The notes below the pieces were generated by a model. That model worked only from the letters and a program-made list of their open reading frames with translations, was not told the origin of the DNA and made no database searches. From DTKY01 sp037440765 (GTDB lineage Bacteria; Acidobacteriota; Terriglobia; Bryobacterales; Bryobacteraceae), in NCBI GenBank assembly GCA_037440765.1, contig JBBITL010000029.1:1-51498 (forward strand): 51,498 nt of DNA. Reading direction: 5' to 3'. Position numbers and translations under genes: made by a program. Of this stretch, positions 8,607 through 17,157 are shown piece by piece. Each line of letters starts with the position of its first letter. Positions within the stretch are counted from its first letter, which is position 1.

Positions 8607-9935
8607 ATGCGGGTCCTGATAGACCAGGTGATTCACAGCATGCGGAACAAGGGCAATGTCGCGCTGCTACAGGTCGCCCTGCACAGGCTCGCGCGGATTT
8701 TTCCCGGCGCGCGGCTTGACGTGCTAACGGACGCGCCGCACCTGTTGTACTTCTACGCGCCGATGGCCAATGCGGTCCTTTCCGGCCGAAGCGGGGGCTG
8801 GTTGCGCGAGGGGACACTGGCGGCGGCGCTCCACCGGATGATACCCACCGGCCTGCTGCGCTGCCTGCTCGAGTTGCGCGAGGTCGCCAGGGGTTGGCAA
8901 CGGGTTCAAGACTCAAGGGACCAGGCCGCGAGCAGCGCCGGCCGGCCGGAGCCGGTTTCGCCGGAACAGCCCGCGGGGCGGCTGTTAGAGGCGGTCCGCC
9001 AGGCGGACATGGTTGTGACAACTGGAGGAGGCTATCTCAGCGATTACGACAAGCCGCACCTGATGAGGACGCTCGATCTGCTGGAGTACGCCGCGCAGCT
9101 TGGCAAGCCGACCGCGATGTTGGGACAGGGGGTTGGGTCCATCGAGGACACGGATCTCCTGGACCGGCTCAGGCAGGTGCTCCCGTTGGTTGATCTCATC
9201 CTGGTGCGTGAGCGTCAGGTGACGCCGCGGCTTCTGAGGTCTCTGGGGGTGGCCGTGGAGCGGATCGCGATGACCGGAGACGACGGCGTTGAACTGGCCT
9301 TTGCCGAACGCCGGGCCAAGCCCGGCTCCGGCATCGGCGTCAGCATTCGAATCGCACGGTACACCGAAGTGCAGCCGGCTCACCTGGCCTCACTGCGTCC
9401 CGTCCTGCGGCAGGCCGCCGAGCGCCACGGCGCGCGGCTGACAGCGGTGCCCATCTCGGTCGACGGCAGCGAGCGGGATGACGTGAGGCTCAGCAGCCTG
9501 ATCAACGGGGAGGCGGCCTCGCCAGCGCGGTGGCGCCGGTTTGCCACACCTCGTGATCTGGCGCGTGTAGTCGGCGGATGCCGCATAATGGTCGCCGGCG
9601 CGTTTCATGCGGCTGGGTTTGCCCTGGCGCAGGGCATCCCGGTGGTGGCTCTGGCGAGGTCCTTGGAGTACTACCACAAGTTCATGGGGCTGCGGGAGGA
9701 ATTCGGCCCGGCCTGTCACATCGTGACTCTGGAGGGCGGGGAGTTCCCCGGCCGCGTCGCCGAGGCGATCGAGACGGCGTGGGAGGAGGCGCCGCAGGCG
9801 CGTCCGGCTCTGCTCGAAGCGGCCGCCCGCCAGTGCCGTCTCGGAGAGTCCGGCTACCGGAGGCTACGCGGCCTGGTGGAGGCCAAAGCCGGCGCTTCGG
9901 GACTATGCGGGTGGAAGGCCGCCGTCGAAGCATGA
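8607..9935 (+). CDS. Polysaccharide pyruvyl transferase family protein
   Basis: 442 residues from ATG 8607, which has GGGGACGAG about 8 bases upstream. A TTG at 8577 overlapping the previous stop would add ten residues and is less convincing. The two-domain GT-B-like pattern of PF04230 is visible: TTGGGYLSDY in the middle, then GQGVGSIED, the LVRERQV segment, GDDGVELAF, and near the C-terminus VAGAFHAAGFALAQGIPVVAL, the conserved histidine loop of the family. Such enzymes attach pyruvate ketals from phosphoenolpyruvate to sugars, giving an acidic polysaccharide; some family members act on other substrates. The 3' end overlaps the following methyltransferase by ATGA (9932-9935). Confidence 0.88.
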   Translation: MRVLIDQVIHSMRNKGNVALLQVALHRLARIFPGARLDVLTDAPHLLYFYAPMANAVLSGRSGGWLREGTLAAALHRMIPTGLLRCLLELREVARGWQRVQDSRDQAASSAGRPEPVSPEQPAGRLLEAVRQADMVVTTGGGYLSDYDKPHLMRTLDLLEYAAQLGKPTAMLGQGVGSIEDTDLLDRLRQVLPLVDLILVRERQVTPRLLRSLGVAVERIAMTGDDGVELAFAERRAKPGSGIGVSIRIARYTEVQPAHLASLRPVLRQAAERHGARLTAVPISVDGSERDDVRLSSLINGEAASPARWRRFATPRDLARVVGGCRIMVAGAFHAAGFALAQGIPVVALARSLEYYHKFMGLREEFGPACHIVTLEGGEFPGRVAEAIETAWEEAPQARPALLEAAARQCRLGESGYRRLRGLVEAKAGASGLCGWKAAVEA

Positions 9936-10726
9936 GCTCGAGCATAGGGCACATTGCACGAAGCTCCGTGAAGTCGCTGTTCGCGCGCATGAACCTCCAG
10001 TTGGTGAGGATAGACGCGCCTTTCGTCGACTACCAGTGCTACATCCCATTTGAGGCTACGATAGCCGGAGCCCGCGAGGCTGGGTTGACCGTGGGGCAGT
10101 ACATCGAGGCCCGCCACGACCAGCCGGGTGTCGCGCGCGCAACTCTCAGGCAGATGCAGTCGCTGGGCGTCTTCTCGCCGCCACCCGGCAGTGTGTGCGA
10201 GATCGGGCCCGGCTCGGGCCGGTACCTGGAGGAGACCCTCAAGCTGTGCATCCCCTCACACTACGAAATATATGAGACCGCGCCGAAGTGGGCCCGGTGG
10301 CTGCTCCAGGAACATAACAACCTGGTGTCGCGCCCGGCCGACGGGACGACGTTGTCCCACACGCCGTCAGGCTCGATCGACCTGGTCCATGCTCACAAAG
10401 TGCTGCCCGGCCAGTCGTTCCTGGTTACCTGCAAGTACCTCTCCGAGATGGCCCGGATCGTACGGGCCGGCGGGAAGGCAGTCTTCGACGTCGTGACGGA
10501 GAAGTGCATGGACACGGCCACGCTGGACAAATGGCTGGGTTCCGGATGCGGGTACCAGCACTATCCGAATGTCGTGCCGGAGAGCTACGTGATCGACCTG
10601 ATGCATCGGTACGGGCTGTCGTGCGACGGGACATTCTTCCAGTCGATGAAGCCCGGAACAACACAGTACATGGTGATGACCAAGACCCATGAGCCGCTGG
10701 CCGGCGAAGCGCCGGGTCCACAATAG
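9932..10726 (+). CDS. Class I SAM-dependent methyltransferase
   Basis: 264 residues from ATG 9932, which overlaps the pyruvyl transferase stop (ATGA). Earlier in-frame starts lie within that gene. SAM motif I is VCEIGPGSGRYLEETL at about residue 87, followed by an acidic strand (EIYETAPKWARWL) and a typical post-I segment (SIDLVHAHKVLP) before a long helix and MARIVRAGGKAVFDVV. The N-terminal 80 residues carry no motif I recognise. Methylation of a glycan sugar is the likely role; the site is unknown. A 56-base spacer separates it from the next GT2 gene. Confidence 0.82.
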   Translation: MSSSIGHIARSSVKSLFARMNLQLVRIDAPFVDYQCYIPFEATIAGAREAGLTVGQYIEARHDQPGVARATLRQMQSLGVFSPPPGSVCEIGPGSGRYLEETLKLCIPSHYEIYETAPKWARWLLQEHNNLVSRPADGTTLSHTPSGSIDLVHAHKVLPGQSFLVTCKYLSEMARIVRAGGKAVFDVVTEKCMDTATLDKWLGSGCGYQHYPNVVPESYVIDLMHRYGLSCDGTFFQSMKPGTTQYMVMTKTHEPLAGEAPGPQ

Positions 10727-10782
10727 CGTGGACGGATCTGGGGTCCAGAGCATACAACGTCAACCCCGTTCGGGATCAGCAG

Positions 10783-11721
10783 ATGGCGGAACACATTCCA
10801 ATCGTGACAGTCGGTTTGCCGGTCTACAACGGCGAGAAGTATCTGGAGCCTACCATCGAGTCGATCCTGCGACAAGCCTGGACCGATTTCGAACTGATCA
10901 TCTGTGACAACTGCTCCACGGACCGGACGCCGGAGATCTGCCAGGCTTACGCCGTCAGCGACGGCCGCATCCGGTACTTTCGAAGCGTCAAGAACCTGGG
11001 AGCGGCGCCCAATTACAATCGCGTCTACAGTCTCTCTCGCTCGCGCTACTTCAAGTGGGCGGATTACGACGACCTGCTTGATCCGGAGTTCCTGGCTCGC
11101 TCTGTGGAGGTGCTGGAGCAGAACCCGGAGGCGGTTGTGTGCTTCCCCCGGGCACGTCTCATAAATGAAGAGGGGGCGGTCATCTCCGACTACGATCCGC
11201 TGCCGGACACTTCCTCGCCGAAGGCCCACATCCGGTTCCGGAACCTGGTGCTGGCGCCGCACATCGCGGTGCAGAGCATGGGGCTGATGAGGTCGGCCAC
11301 GGTCCGGGAGACCACGCTGCACGGCAGCTTTCCCTCCTCCGACGAGGTGTTCCTGGCCGAGATGGCGCTTCGCGGGCGCTTCGTGGAAATCCCAGAGAGG
11401 CTACTGTCTGTCCGTATCCACCCGCAGCAGTCGACGCGGGGAGCGCTGGCGCTCCAGCGCAGCCGGGTCACGTTCTTCGATACGTCGCTCTCCGGGAAAA
11501 CCGTCCTGGTCAAGTGGCTGTATTTGCGGGCCTGCCTGAGGGCGATCCACCAGGCGCCCCTCGGGGTGTTCTCCCGTCTCTACTGCTATATGCAGATGGC
11601 GCGGTGGAGCCTGAGGTACAGGACGTTGCGCGCCCTGTGTAAGGACGGGTTTCTGGCTGTGGCTGGGATAGTGCAGGCGCAGCGACTCGCCCGGCCGCCG
11701 GTGATCCAGAGCAAGCCATGA
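10783..11721 (+). CDS. Glycosyltransferase family 2 (GT-A)
   Basis: 312 residues. The nucleotide-binding start is IVTVGLPVYNGEKYLEPTI, followed by CDNCSTDRTPEIC. The metal-binding motif is the ADYDD cluster (D94, D96, D97) in place of the more usual DxD with a small middle residue. A downstream LPSSDEVFLAEM-like segment sits where GT2 enzymes have the acceptor-site acid. It is expected to be an inverting glycosyltransferase acting on the lipid-linked chain. The gene begins 56 bases after the methyltransferase with only a weak GGGAT ribosome site, and ends overlapping the C-methyltransferase by ATGA (11718-11721). Confidence 0.88.
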   Translation: MAEHIPIVTVGLPVYNGEKYLEPTIESILRQAWTDFELIICDNCSTDRTPEICQAYAVSDGRIRYFRSVKNLGAAPNYNRVYSLSRSRYFKWADYDDLLDPEFLARSVEVLEQNPEAVVCFPRARLINEEGAVISDYDPLPDTSSPKAHIRFRNLVLAPHIAVQSMGLMRSATVRETTLHGSFPSSDEVFLAEMALRGRFVEIPERLLSVRIHPQQSTRGALALQRSRVTFFDTSLSGKTVLVKWLYLRACLRAIHQAPLGVFSRLYCYMQMARWSLRYRTLRALCKDGFLAVAGIVQAQRLARPPVIQSKP

Positions 11722-12989
11722 CTTCAAGACAGGGAGAAGCCGCGACAATCAGCCGGGCTGCCGGGAACAGCTCGGCCTGCCGCGGCTGTGGCATGCCCCT
11801 GACCATGTCCTTCGTGGATCTGGGCAAGTCGCCGCTGTGCGAGAGCTACATCTCCGCCGGCCAGCTAGACTCCATGGAGCCGTTCCACCCGCTGCACGCC
11901 TTCGTCTGTACGAACTGCTACCTGGTGCAGTTGCATGAATACGTGACACCGGAGCACATCTTCTCGGAGTACGCGTACTTCTCGTCGTACTCTGACACGT
12001 GGCTCGATCACGCCAGGAAATACGTCGACGAGGTGACGGAACGCTTCAGCCTCAACCAGGCCAGCCAGGTTGTGGAAGTGGCGTCCAACGACGGCTACCT
12101 GCTTCAGTACTTCCTCCGGAGAGGGGTCCCGGTGCTGGGAATCGAGCCGGCCCGCAACATCGCGCGCGTGGCGACCGACAAAGGCGTGCCGACCGTGGCG
12201 GAGTTCTTCGGCGTCCGGTGCGCAACGAAGCTGTCGCCGGTTCGGGCCGACCTCATGATCGCCAATAACGTGTTGGCGCACGTGCCGGACGTCCATGATT
12301 TCCTGGCCGGTTTTCAGATCATGCTCAAGCCGGAGGGAGTCCTCACAATCGAATTCCCGCACCTGGTGAACATGGTCGAACAGAACCAGTTTGACACCAT
12401 CTACCACGAGCACTTCTCCTACCTGAGCCTGTTTTCCGCCGAGCGGCTGCTTGCCGCTCATGGGCTGAAGGTGTTCGACCTGGAGGAACTACCCACGCAT
12501 GGCGGCTCTCTGAGGCTGTTCGTGTCGCACGCCGGCAACGGCTTTAGGGAGACGGGCGAACGCGTTCTCGAACTGAGGGGGAGAGAGGCCCGACTGGGCG
12601 TGGCCTCGCCCGAGTACTACCTGGGTTTCAGAAAACGCGTGGAGCAGACCAAGCGCAAACTGCTGACATTCCTTATCGATGCAAAGGAAAGGCGCAAGAC
12701 GGTCGCCGGCTACGGAGCGCCGGGCAAAGGGAACACCCTGCTTAACTACTGCGGAATCCGAACAGACCTGCTCGACTACACAGTCGACAGGAATCCGTAC
12801 AAGCAAGGGAAGTTCCTGCCGGGCACCAACATACCCGTATATCACCCTGACAGAATCGCGCAGACCAGGCCGGACTATGTGCTGATCCTGCCCTGGAATC
12901 TGAAGGACGAGATCGTGCGCGATCTGTCCTATATCCGCGATTGGAACGGCCAGTTCGTGCTGGCCATCCCGCACCTGACGGTCTGGTGA
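11718..12989 (+). CDS. Zinc-binding sugar C-methyltransferase (TylC3/NovU-like)
   Basis: 423 residues with the three-part layout of NDP-hexose C-methyltransferases. There is an N-terminal zinc site (C21-x2-C24 ... C64-x2-C67), a central SAM domain (EVASNDGYLLQYF at about residue 120), then the diagnostic IYHEHFSYLSL segment holding the catalytic histidines and tyrosine, and a C-terminal domain with AGYGAPGKGNTLLNYCGI and a final IPWN-like loop (ILPWNLKDEI). Known members methylate C3 of 4-keto-6-deoxy nucleotide sugars, giving branched sugars. Here it opens a sugar-nucleotide cassette with an RmlC-like epimerase 4 bases downstream and a cytidylyltransferase further on, so a branched CDP- or dTDP-sugar is the likely substrate. 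The start overlaps the previous stop. Confidence 0.92.
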   Translation: MTSRQGEAATISRAAGNSSACRGCGMPLTMSFVDLGKSPLCESYISAGQLDSMEPFHPLHAFVCTNCYLVQLHEYVTPEHIFSEYAYFSSYSDTWLDHARKYVDEVTERFSLNQASQVVEVASNDGYLLQYFLRRGVPVLGIEPARNIARVATDKGVPTVAEFFGVRCATKLSPVRADLMIANNVLAHVPDVHDFLAGFQIMLKPEGVLTIEFPHLVNMVEQNQFDTIYHEHFSYLSLFSAERLLAAHGLKVFDLEELPTHGGSLRLFVSHAGNGFRETGERVLELRGREARLGVASPEYYLGFRKRVEQTKRKLLTFLIDAKERRKTVAGYGAPGKGNTLLNYCGIRTDLLDYTVDRNPYKQGKFLPGTNIPVYHPDRIAQTRPDYVLILPWNLKDEIVRDLSYIRDWNGQFVLAIPHLTVW

Positions 12990-12993
12990 GGCG

Positions 12994-13530
12994 ATGACCT
13001 TCGTTCAGACGAGCATCGAAGGCGCCTGGGTTGTGAAGGTGGAAAAGCGGCGCGACGAGCGCGGGTTCTTCGCCCGGTCCTGGTGCCGGAGGGAGTTCGC
13101 CGCCAACGGGCTCAATGCCGGACTGGCGCAGTGCGGAGTCGCATACAACCCGGCCAGAGGCACTCTCCGCGGCATGCACTTCCAGCGTCCGCCACACGCC
13201 GAGGCGAAGCTGGTGCGGTGCGCCAAGGGCGCAATCTACGACGTCATTGTCGACCTGCGGCCGGACTCCAGGACTTTCAAGCGCCACTACGCGGTCGAGC
13301 TTGAGGCATCAACCTATGACGCGCTCTATGTTCCGGAAGGATGCGCGCACGGCTACCTGACCTTGACGCCGGAAACCGAAGTGACCTATCAGATGTCGCA
13401 GTACTATGCGCCTGAGGCGGCGGCCGGCGTTCGCTGGAACGATCCCTGCTTCGGGATCGTCTGGCCCGGCCCGGTAGTGGTGATCTCCGAGCGCGACGCC
13501 TCCTACCCGGACTTCAGCGGAACCTTGTGA
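12994..13530 (+). CDS. dTDP-4-dehydrorhamnose 3,5-epimerase-like cupin (RmlC family)
   Basis: 178 residues, the usual length of RmlC. The catalytic base His62 is in the RGMHFQ motif, the arginine side of the pocket is in DERGFFAR, and Tyr132 (VTYQMS) occupies the acid position. YVPEGCAHGY is the standard cupin histidine strand. Enzymes of this family epimerise C3 and/or C5 of 4-keto-6-deoxy nucleotide sugars. No RmlA-RmlB-RmlD set surrounds it; its neighbours are a C-methyltransferase and a DUF4910 gene. It therefore more likely serves a branched or unusual deoxysugar than plain rhamnose. Because His and Tyr are both kept, full epimerase chemistry is plausible. Confidence 0.9.
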   Translation: MTFVQTSIEGAWVVKVEKRRDERGFFARSWCRREFAANGLNAGLAQCGVAYNPARGTLRGMHFQRPPHAEAKLVRCAKGAIYDVIVDLRPDSRTFKRHYAVELEASTYDALYVPEGCAHGYLTLTPETEVTYQMSQYYAPEAAAGVRWNDPCFGIVWPGPVVVISERDASYPDFSGTL

Positions 13531-13540
13531 GTGCTCCTCG

Positions 13541-14845
13541 ATGACGGGCGTTCTTGACGCTCCCGCCGCAAGCGGCGCGGGGCTGCAAATGCAGGAGTTG
13601 ATCGGCGAACTGTACCCGATCTGCCGCAGCATCACGGGGCAGGGTGTGCGGGATTCCCTAAGGCTGCTTCAGAAGCACATACCGCTGGAGATCCGGTCTG
13701 TGCCGAGCGGCACGCAGGTGCTCGACTGGGTGGTTCCCCGTGAGTGGAACATCCGCGGCGCTTACGTGAAGGACCCGGCGGGAAGGCGAATCGTCGATTT
13801 CGCGGACTCCAACCTTCACGTGGTCAGCTACAGTGCGCCGGTACGGCGCAGAATGCCGCTCGCCGAACTTAGGGAGCACCTGTTCAGCCTGCCGGAGCAC
13901 CCGGATTGGATTCCGTATCGCACGTCCTACTACCGGGAGGACTGGGGCTTCTCGGTCACTCATCGGCTGCTGGAAGGGATGGAGGACGGTGAATACGAGG
14001 TCTGCATCGACTCCACGCTGGAGCCGGGCCAGTTGAACTTCGGTGAGTTGCGGCTGCAAGGCAGGACCGACGAGGAAGTCCTGCTTTCCTGCCACTGCTG
14101 CCACCCTTCGCTGTGCAACGACAACCTATCCGGAATGGCTCTGTGCACCTTCCTGGCGAAGGAACTGCTGGGAACGGAGACGCGGTACAGCTACCGATTC
14201 CTCTTCTTGCCAGGCACCATCGGAAGCATTACGTGGCTGGCGCTGAACGAAGCGCGCGCGCGAAACATCAAGCACGGGCTGGTGGCGGCCTGCGTCGGCG
14301 ACGCGGGAGGGTTCCGCTACAAGCGAAGCAGGCAGGGGAACGCCGAGATCGACCGGGCGGCGGCGCACGTGTTGAAGCACCGGGACACGGGTCACGAGAT
14401 CGTGGACTTCTCTCCCTATGGATACGACGAGCGGCAGTACTGCTCGCCCGGTTTCAACCTCGCCGTTGGCAGTCTTACCAGGAGCGGGCACGGGCAGTAT
14501 CCGGAGTACCACACTTCCGCGGACAACCTGGGTCTGGTGCGCCCCGGTGCCCTTGAGGAGTCCCTCTCGGTTTATCGCGAGATCCTGGGCGTGATCGAGG
14601 GCAATTGCCGGTACCGCAACACTCAGCCGAAAGGCGAGCCGCAACTCGGCAGGCGAGGGCTCTACGGCTCCGTTGGGGGGTGGGCGGCGCTGGGTCTCAA
14701 CGAAGCCGCCATGCTCTGGGTCCTGAACCTCTCCGATGGAGAGTGGTCGCTGTTGGATATCGCCGAGAGAGCCGGCCTGCGGTTTGAGAGCGTGCGGGCG
14801 GCGGCCGAAGCGCTGGAGCAGCACAGCCTGCTGGAACGGATCTGA
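13541..14845 (+). CDS. DUF4910 aminopeptidase-like protein with C-terminal winged helix
   Basis: 434 residues. The N-terminal half has the LYPICRSITGQGVRDSL opening and WNIRGAYVKDPAGRRIVDF segment typical of DUF4910 proteins. The catalytic half keeps M28-peptidase-like metal ligands: His and Asp in CHCCHPSLCNDNLSG, an Asp in VGDAGGF, Glu in YDERQY and His in EYHTSADN. The last 65 residues form a small helical domain resembling a winged helix. The fold predicts a zinc hydrolase of amide bonds. In polysaccharide loci the substrate is not established; an N-acyl or amino-acyl group on a sugar is a reasonable guess. It sits 10 bases after the RmlC-like gene and 54 bases before the aminotransferase. 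Confidence 0.85.
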   Translation: MTGVLDAPAASGAGLQMQELIGELYPICRSITGQGVRDSLRLLQKHIPLEIRSVPSGTQVLDWVVPREWNIRGAYVKDPAGRRIVDFADSNLHVVSYSAPVRRRMPLAELREHLFSLPEHPDWIPYRTSYYREDWGFSVTHRLLEGMEDGEYEVCIDSTLEPGQLNFGELRLQGRTDEEVLLSCHCCHPSLCNDNLSGMALCTFLAKELLGTETRYSYRFLFLPGTIGSITWLALNEARARNIKHGLVAACVGDAGGFRYKRSRQGNAEIDRAAAHVLKHRDTGHEIVDFSPYGYDERQYCSPGFNLAVGSLTRSGHGQYPEYHTSADNLGLVRPGALEESLSVYREILGVIEGNCRYRNTQPKGEPQLGRRGLYGSVGGWAALGLNEAAMLWVLNLSDGEWSLLDIAERAGLRFESVRAAAEALEQHSLLERI

Positions 14846-14899
14846 GCGAGGGCGCGATCTCAAGCCCGCCGGAAGCATAGCGCGAGGAGATCCACAAAG

Positions 14900-16246
14900 A
14901 TGGCGACGGTATCTCGGAGTGAGGCCCAGGGTGCGCCGCCTTGCACCGAAGGGTCGAGGGTGATGTTGGAGAAGAGTCACAGTCTGATCCCCGGCGGCGC
15001 CCACACTTACGCGAAGGGCGACGATCAGTACCCGGAGACCTTTCCCGGGTTCATCGTCAGGGGCGAGGGGTGCCATGTCTGGGATGTGGACGGCAACGAG
15101 TTCATCGAGTACGGGATGGGACTGCGCTCGGTGGCATTGGGCCATGCCTTCCATCCTGTAGTGGAGGCCGCGCACCGGCAGATGCGGCTCGGCGTCAACT
15201 TCACCCGGCCCTCACCGCTGGAGGTCGAGTGCGCCGAGAGGCTCTGCGGGATTATCCCGAGCGCGGAGATGGCGAAGTTCGCGACGAACGGCTCGGACGT
15301 CACCACCGCGGCCGTCAAGCTGGCCAGGGCCTACACGGGCCGCGACCTGGTGGCGGTCTGCGCCGAGCATCCGTTCTTCTCCGTGGACGACTGGTTCATC
15401 GGAACCACGGAGATGAACGCCGGAATTCCGGAGGCGATCAGCGGACTGACCCTGAAGTTCCGCTTCAACGACCTCGGCAGCGTAGAAAAGCTGTTCGCGG
15501 ACCACCCCTCCCGGATCGCCTGCCTGGTTCTGGAGGCGGAAAAGACGGAGGCGCCGCGGCCGGGTTTCCTTCAGGGACTGCAAACGCTGTGCCGGAAGAA
15601 CAATGCGCTGCTCGTGCTGGACGAGATCATCACGGGCTTCCGGTACGACCTGCGCGGAGCGCAGCACCTGTTTGGGATCTCCCCTGACCTGTCGACGTTC
15701 GGCAAGGCCCTGGGGAACGGGTTCGCGATCTCGGCGCTGGTGGGCCGGCGCGACGTCATGCGGCTCGGCGGGCGGGACCACGGCGGCGAGCGCGTCTTCC
15801 TGCTTTCCACGACCTTCGGGGCGGAGACTTACGCTCTGGCCGCGGCAATCGCGACAATGCGCGTTTACCAGCAGGAGGACGTGATCGGCCACCTCGACCG
15901 GCAGGGGAGCAGGCTCGCCGCGGGGGTGGAGGAGTCAGTGCGGCGCCGCGGCCTCACGGGGTACTTCGGGCTGGCCGGCAGACCATGCAACCTCGTGTAC
16001 TGGACCAGAGACCGCGAAGGCCGGCCGTCACAAGCCTTCAGGACGCTGGTGTTGCAGGAGACTCTTCGCCGGGGCGTTCTGATGCCGTCCCTGGTGGTGA
16101 GCTACTCACACTCTGACAGCGACATCGACAAGACCGTGGACGCCATCGACAGCGCGCTCCAGACGTATGAGAGAGCGCTTGCCGACGGCATCAGCAAGTA
16201 TCTGGAAGGCCGGCCAGTGAAGCCGGCGATACGTAAGTACAACTGA
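14900..16246 (+). CDS. Class III aminotransferase (glutamate-1-semialdehyde aminomutase-like)
   Basis: 448 residues with a full fold-type I PLP enzyme pattern: the phosphate-cup segment ATNGSDVTTAAVKLAR, the DEIITGFR motif with the PLP-ring aspartate, and Lys269 in STFGKALGNGF as the Schiff-base residue. It is closest in look to HemL-type enzymes (the N-terminal SLIPGGAHTYAKGDDQYPE is a GSA-like opening). The locus context, between DUF4910 and a cytidylyltransferase, suggests amination or isomerisation of a sugar-derived or small-acid precursor rather than haem synthesis. Start ATG 14900 follows a GAGGAG stretch at 14881-14888. A HemL role in haem synthesis cannot be excluded from sequence alone. 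Confidence 0.85.
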   Translation: MATVSRSEAQGAPPCTEGSRVMLEKSHSLIPGGAHTYAKGDDQYPETFPGFIVRGEGCHVWDVDGNEFIEYGMGLRSVALGHAFHPVVEAAHRQMRLGVNFTRPSPLEVECAERLCGIIPSAEMAKFATNGSDVTTAAVKLARAYTGRDLVAVCAEHPFFSVDDWFIGTTEMNAGIPEAISGLTLKFRFNDLGSVEKLFADHPSRIACLVLEAEKTEAPRPGFLQGLQTLCRKNNALLVLDEIITGFRYDLRGAQHLFGISPDLSTFGKALGNGFAISALVGRRDVMRLGGRDHGGERVFLLSTTFGAETYALAAAIATMRVYQQEDVIGHLDRQGSRLAAGVEESVRRRGLTGYFGLAGRPCNLVYWTRDREGRPSQAFRTLVLQETLRRGVLMPSLVVSYSHSDSDIDKTVDAIDSALQTYERALADGISKYLEGRPVKPAIRKYN

Positions 16247-16265
16247 CCGGAAAGCGGGGCTCACA

Positions 16266-17139
16266 ATGAAGGTCGTTTTGTTCTGCGGTGGCATGGGTAC
16301 TCGGCTGAAGGAGCATTCTGAGACGACCCCAAAGCCGATGGTCGACGTGGGGGGGACCCCCATCATCATGCACCTGATGAAGTACTACGCCCACTTCGGC
16401 TGCAAGGACTTCATCGTGTGCCTGGGCTTCGGCGCTCGGCACATCAAACAGTACTTTCTGGANNNNNNNNNNAGGCGGACGCCGGGTCGAACTGGCGGGC
16501 AGCACGATCTCCGACTGGACCATAACGTTCGTAAACACCGGCCTGCAAGCCAGCATCGGCGAGCGTTTGAGGGCCGTCAGGCGGCATGTCGCCTCCGAGG
16601 AGGTATTCATGGCCAACTACTCGGACGGCCTCAGCGATCTGGACCTGGATGCGTACACGGAGTTTTTCCTGGCGCAGAACAAGGCCGCGTGCTTCTTGTC
16701 AGTCAAGCCGCAGCAGTCATTTCACTATGTTCTGGCGGACGAGAAGGGGCTGGTCGAGTCCGTGGATCCGATAGGGCTCGGCCCCTTCTACGTCAACGGC
16801 GGCTTCTTCATCTTCAAACAGTCGGTCTTCGACTTCCTCAAGGCCGGCGAGGACCTGGTGGAGGAGCCGTTCCGGCGGCTAATCCAGGCCGGCGAACTGA
16901 TCACCTACCGCAACAGTGGATTCTGGGCGTGCATGGACACGCTGAGGGACAAGCGGATGCTGGACGAACTGCACTCGCGGGGGAATCCGCCCTGGGCCGT
17001 GTGGAACCGGGCGCGGGATAGCGCCCCGGCCGTCCAGGCGCAGGCTGGCCGGAACGGGAGAGGGAATGGCGCGATCGCCTTCGACAGATCGAACCTGGTC
17101 GGAAGACGGCGGGCGCCTGAACTCACGGCGGGCAGGTGA
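16266..17139 (+). CDS. rfbF: Glucose-1-phosphate cytidylyltransferase, interrupted by an assembly gap
   Basis: The N-terminal part (16266-16462) reads MKVVLFCGGMGTRLKEHSE, then KPMVDVGGTPIIMHLMKYY, the classic nucleotidyltransferase signature of the RfbF family. After the ten Ns the protein continues in a different frame (+1), from base 16474: GGRRVELAGSTISDWTITFV, then NTGLQASIGERL, MANYSDGLSDLDLD, VNGGFFIF and FWACMDTLRDKRML. All of these match the family in order. So this is one gene, and the frame change only shows that the true gap length is not ten. About 20 residues of the family (the region after IKQYF) are missing. The enzyme makes CDP-glucose from CTP and glucose-1-phosphate. About 40 extra C-terminal residues beyond PPWAVW are low-complexity. 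No CDP-glucose 4,6-dehydratase is recognisable nearby. Confidence 0.88.
16463..16472. other. Assembly gap (10 N)
   Basis: A run of ten N inside the cytidylyltransferase gene. The frame differs on either side. Comparison with the family suggests that roughly 15-20 codons are missing, so the ten Ns are a placeholder and downstream coordinates are slightly compressed. Confidence 0.95.
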
Positions 17140-17157
17140 CGGAGGCCGGGCTGGCGG

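Noticed and set aside
14900..16246. Housekeeping hemL (haem synthesis)
   Set aside because: The fold matches, but the surroundings are entirely sugar genes and no haem genes are present. I left the gene symbol empty rather than assert hemL; the alternative is noted in the entry.
16266..17021. A 251-codon protein read straight through the N gap
   Set aside because: After the gap this frame gives Arg/Gly-rich nonsense, while the +1 frame continues the cytidylyltransferase family sequence.
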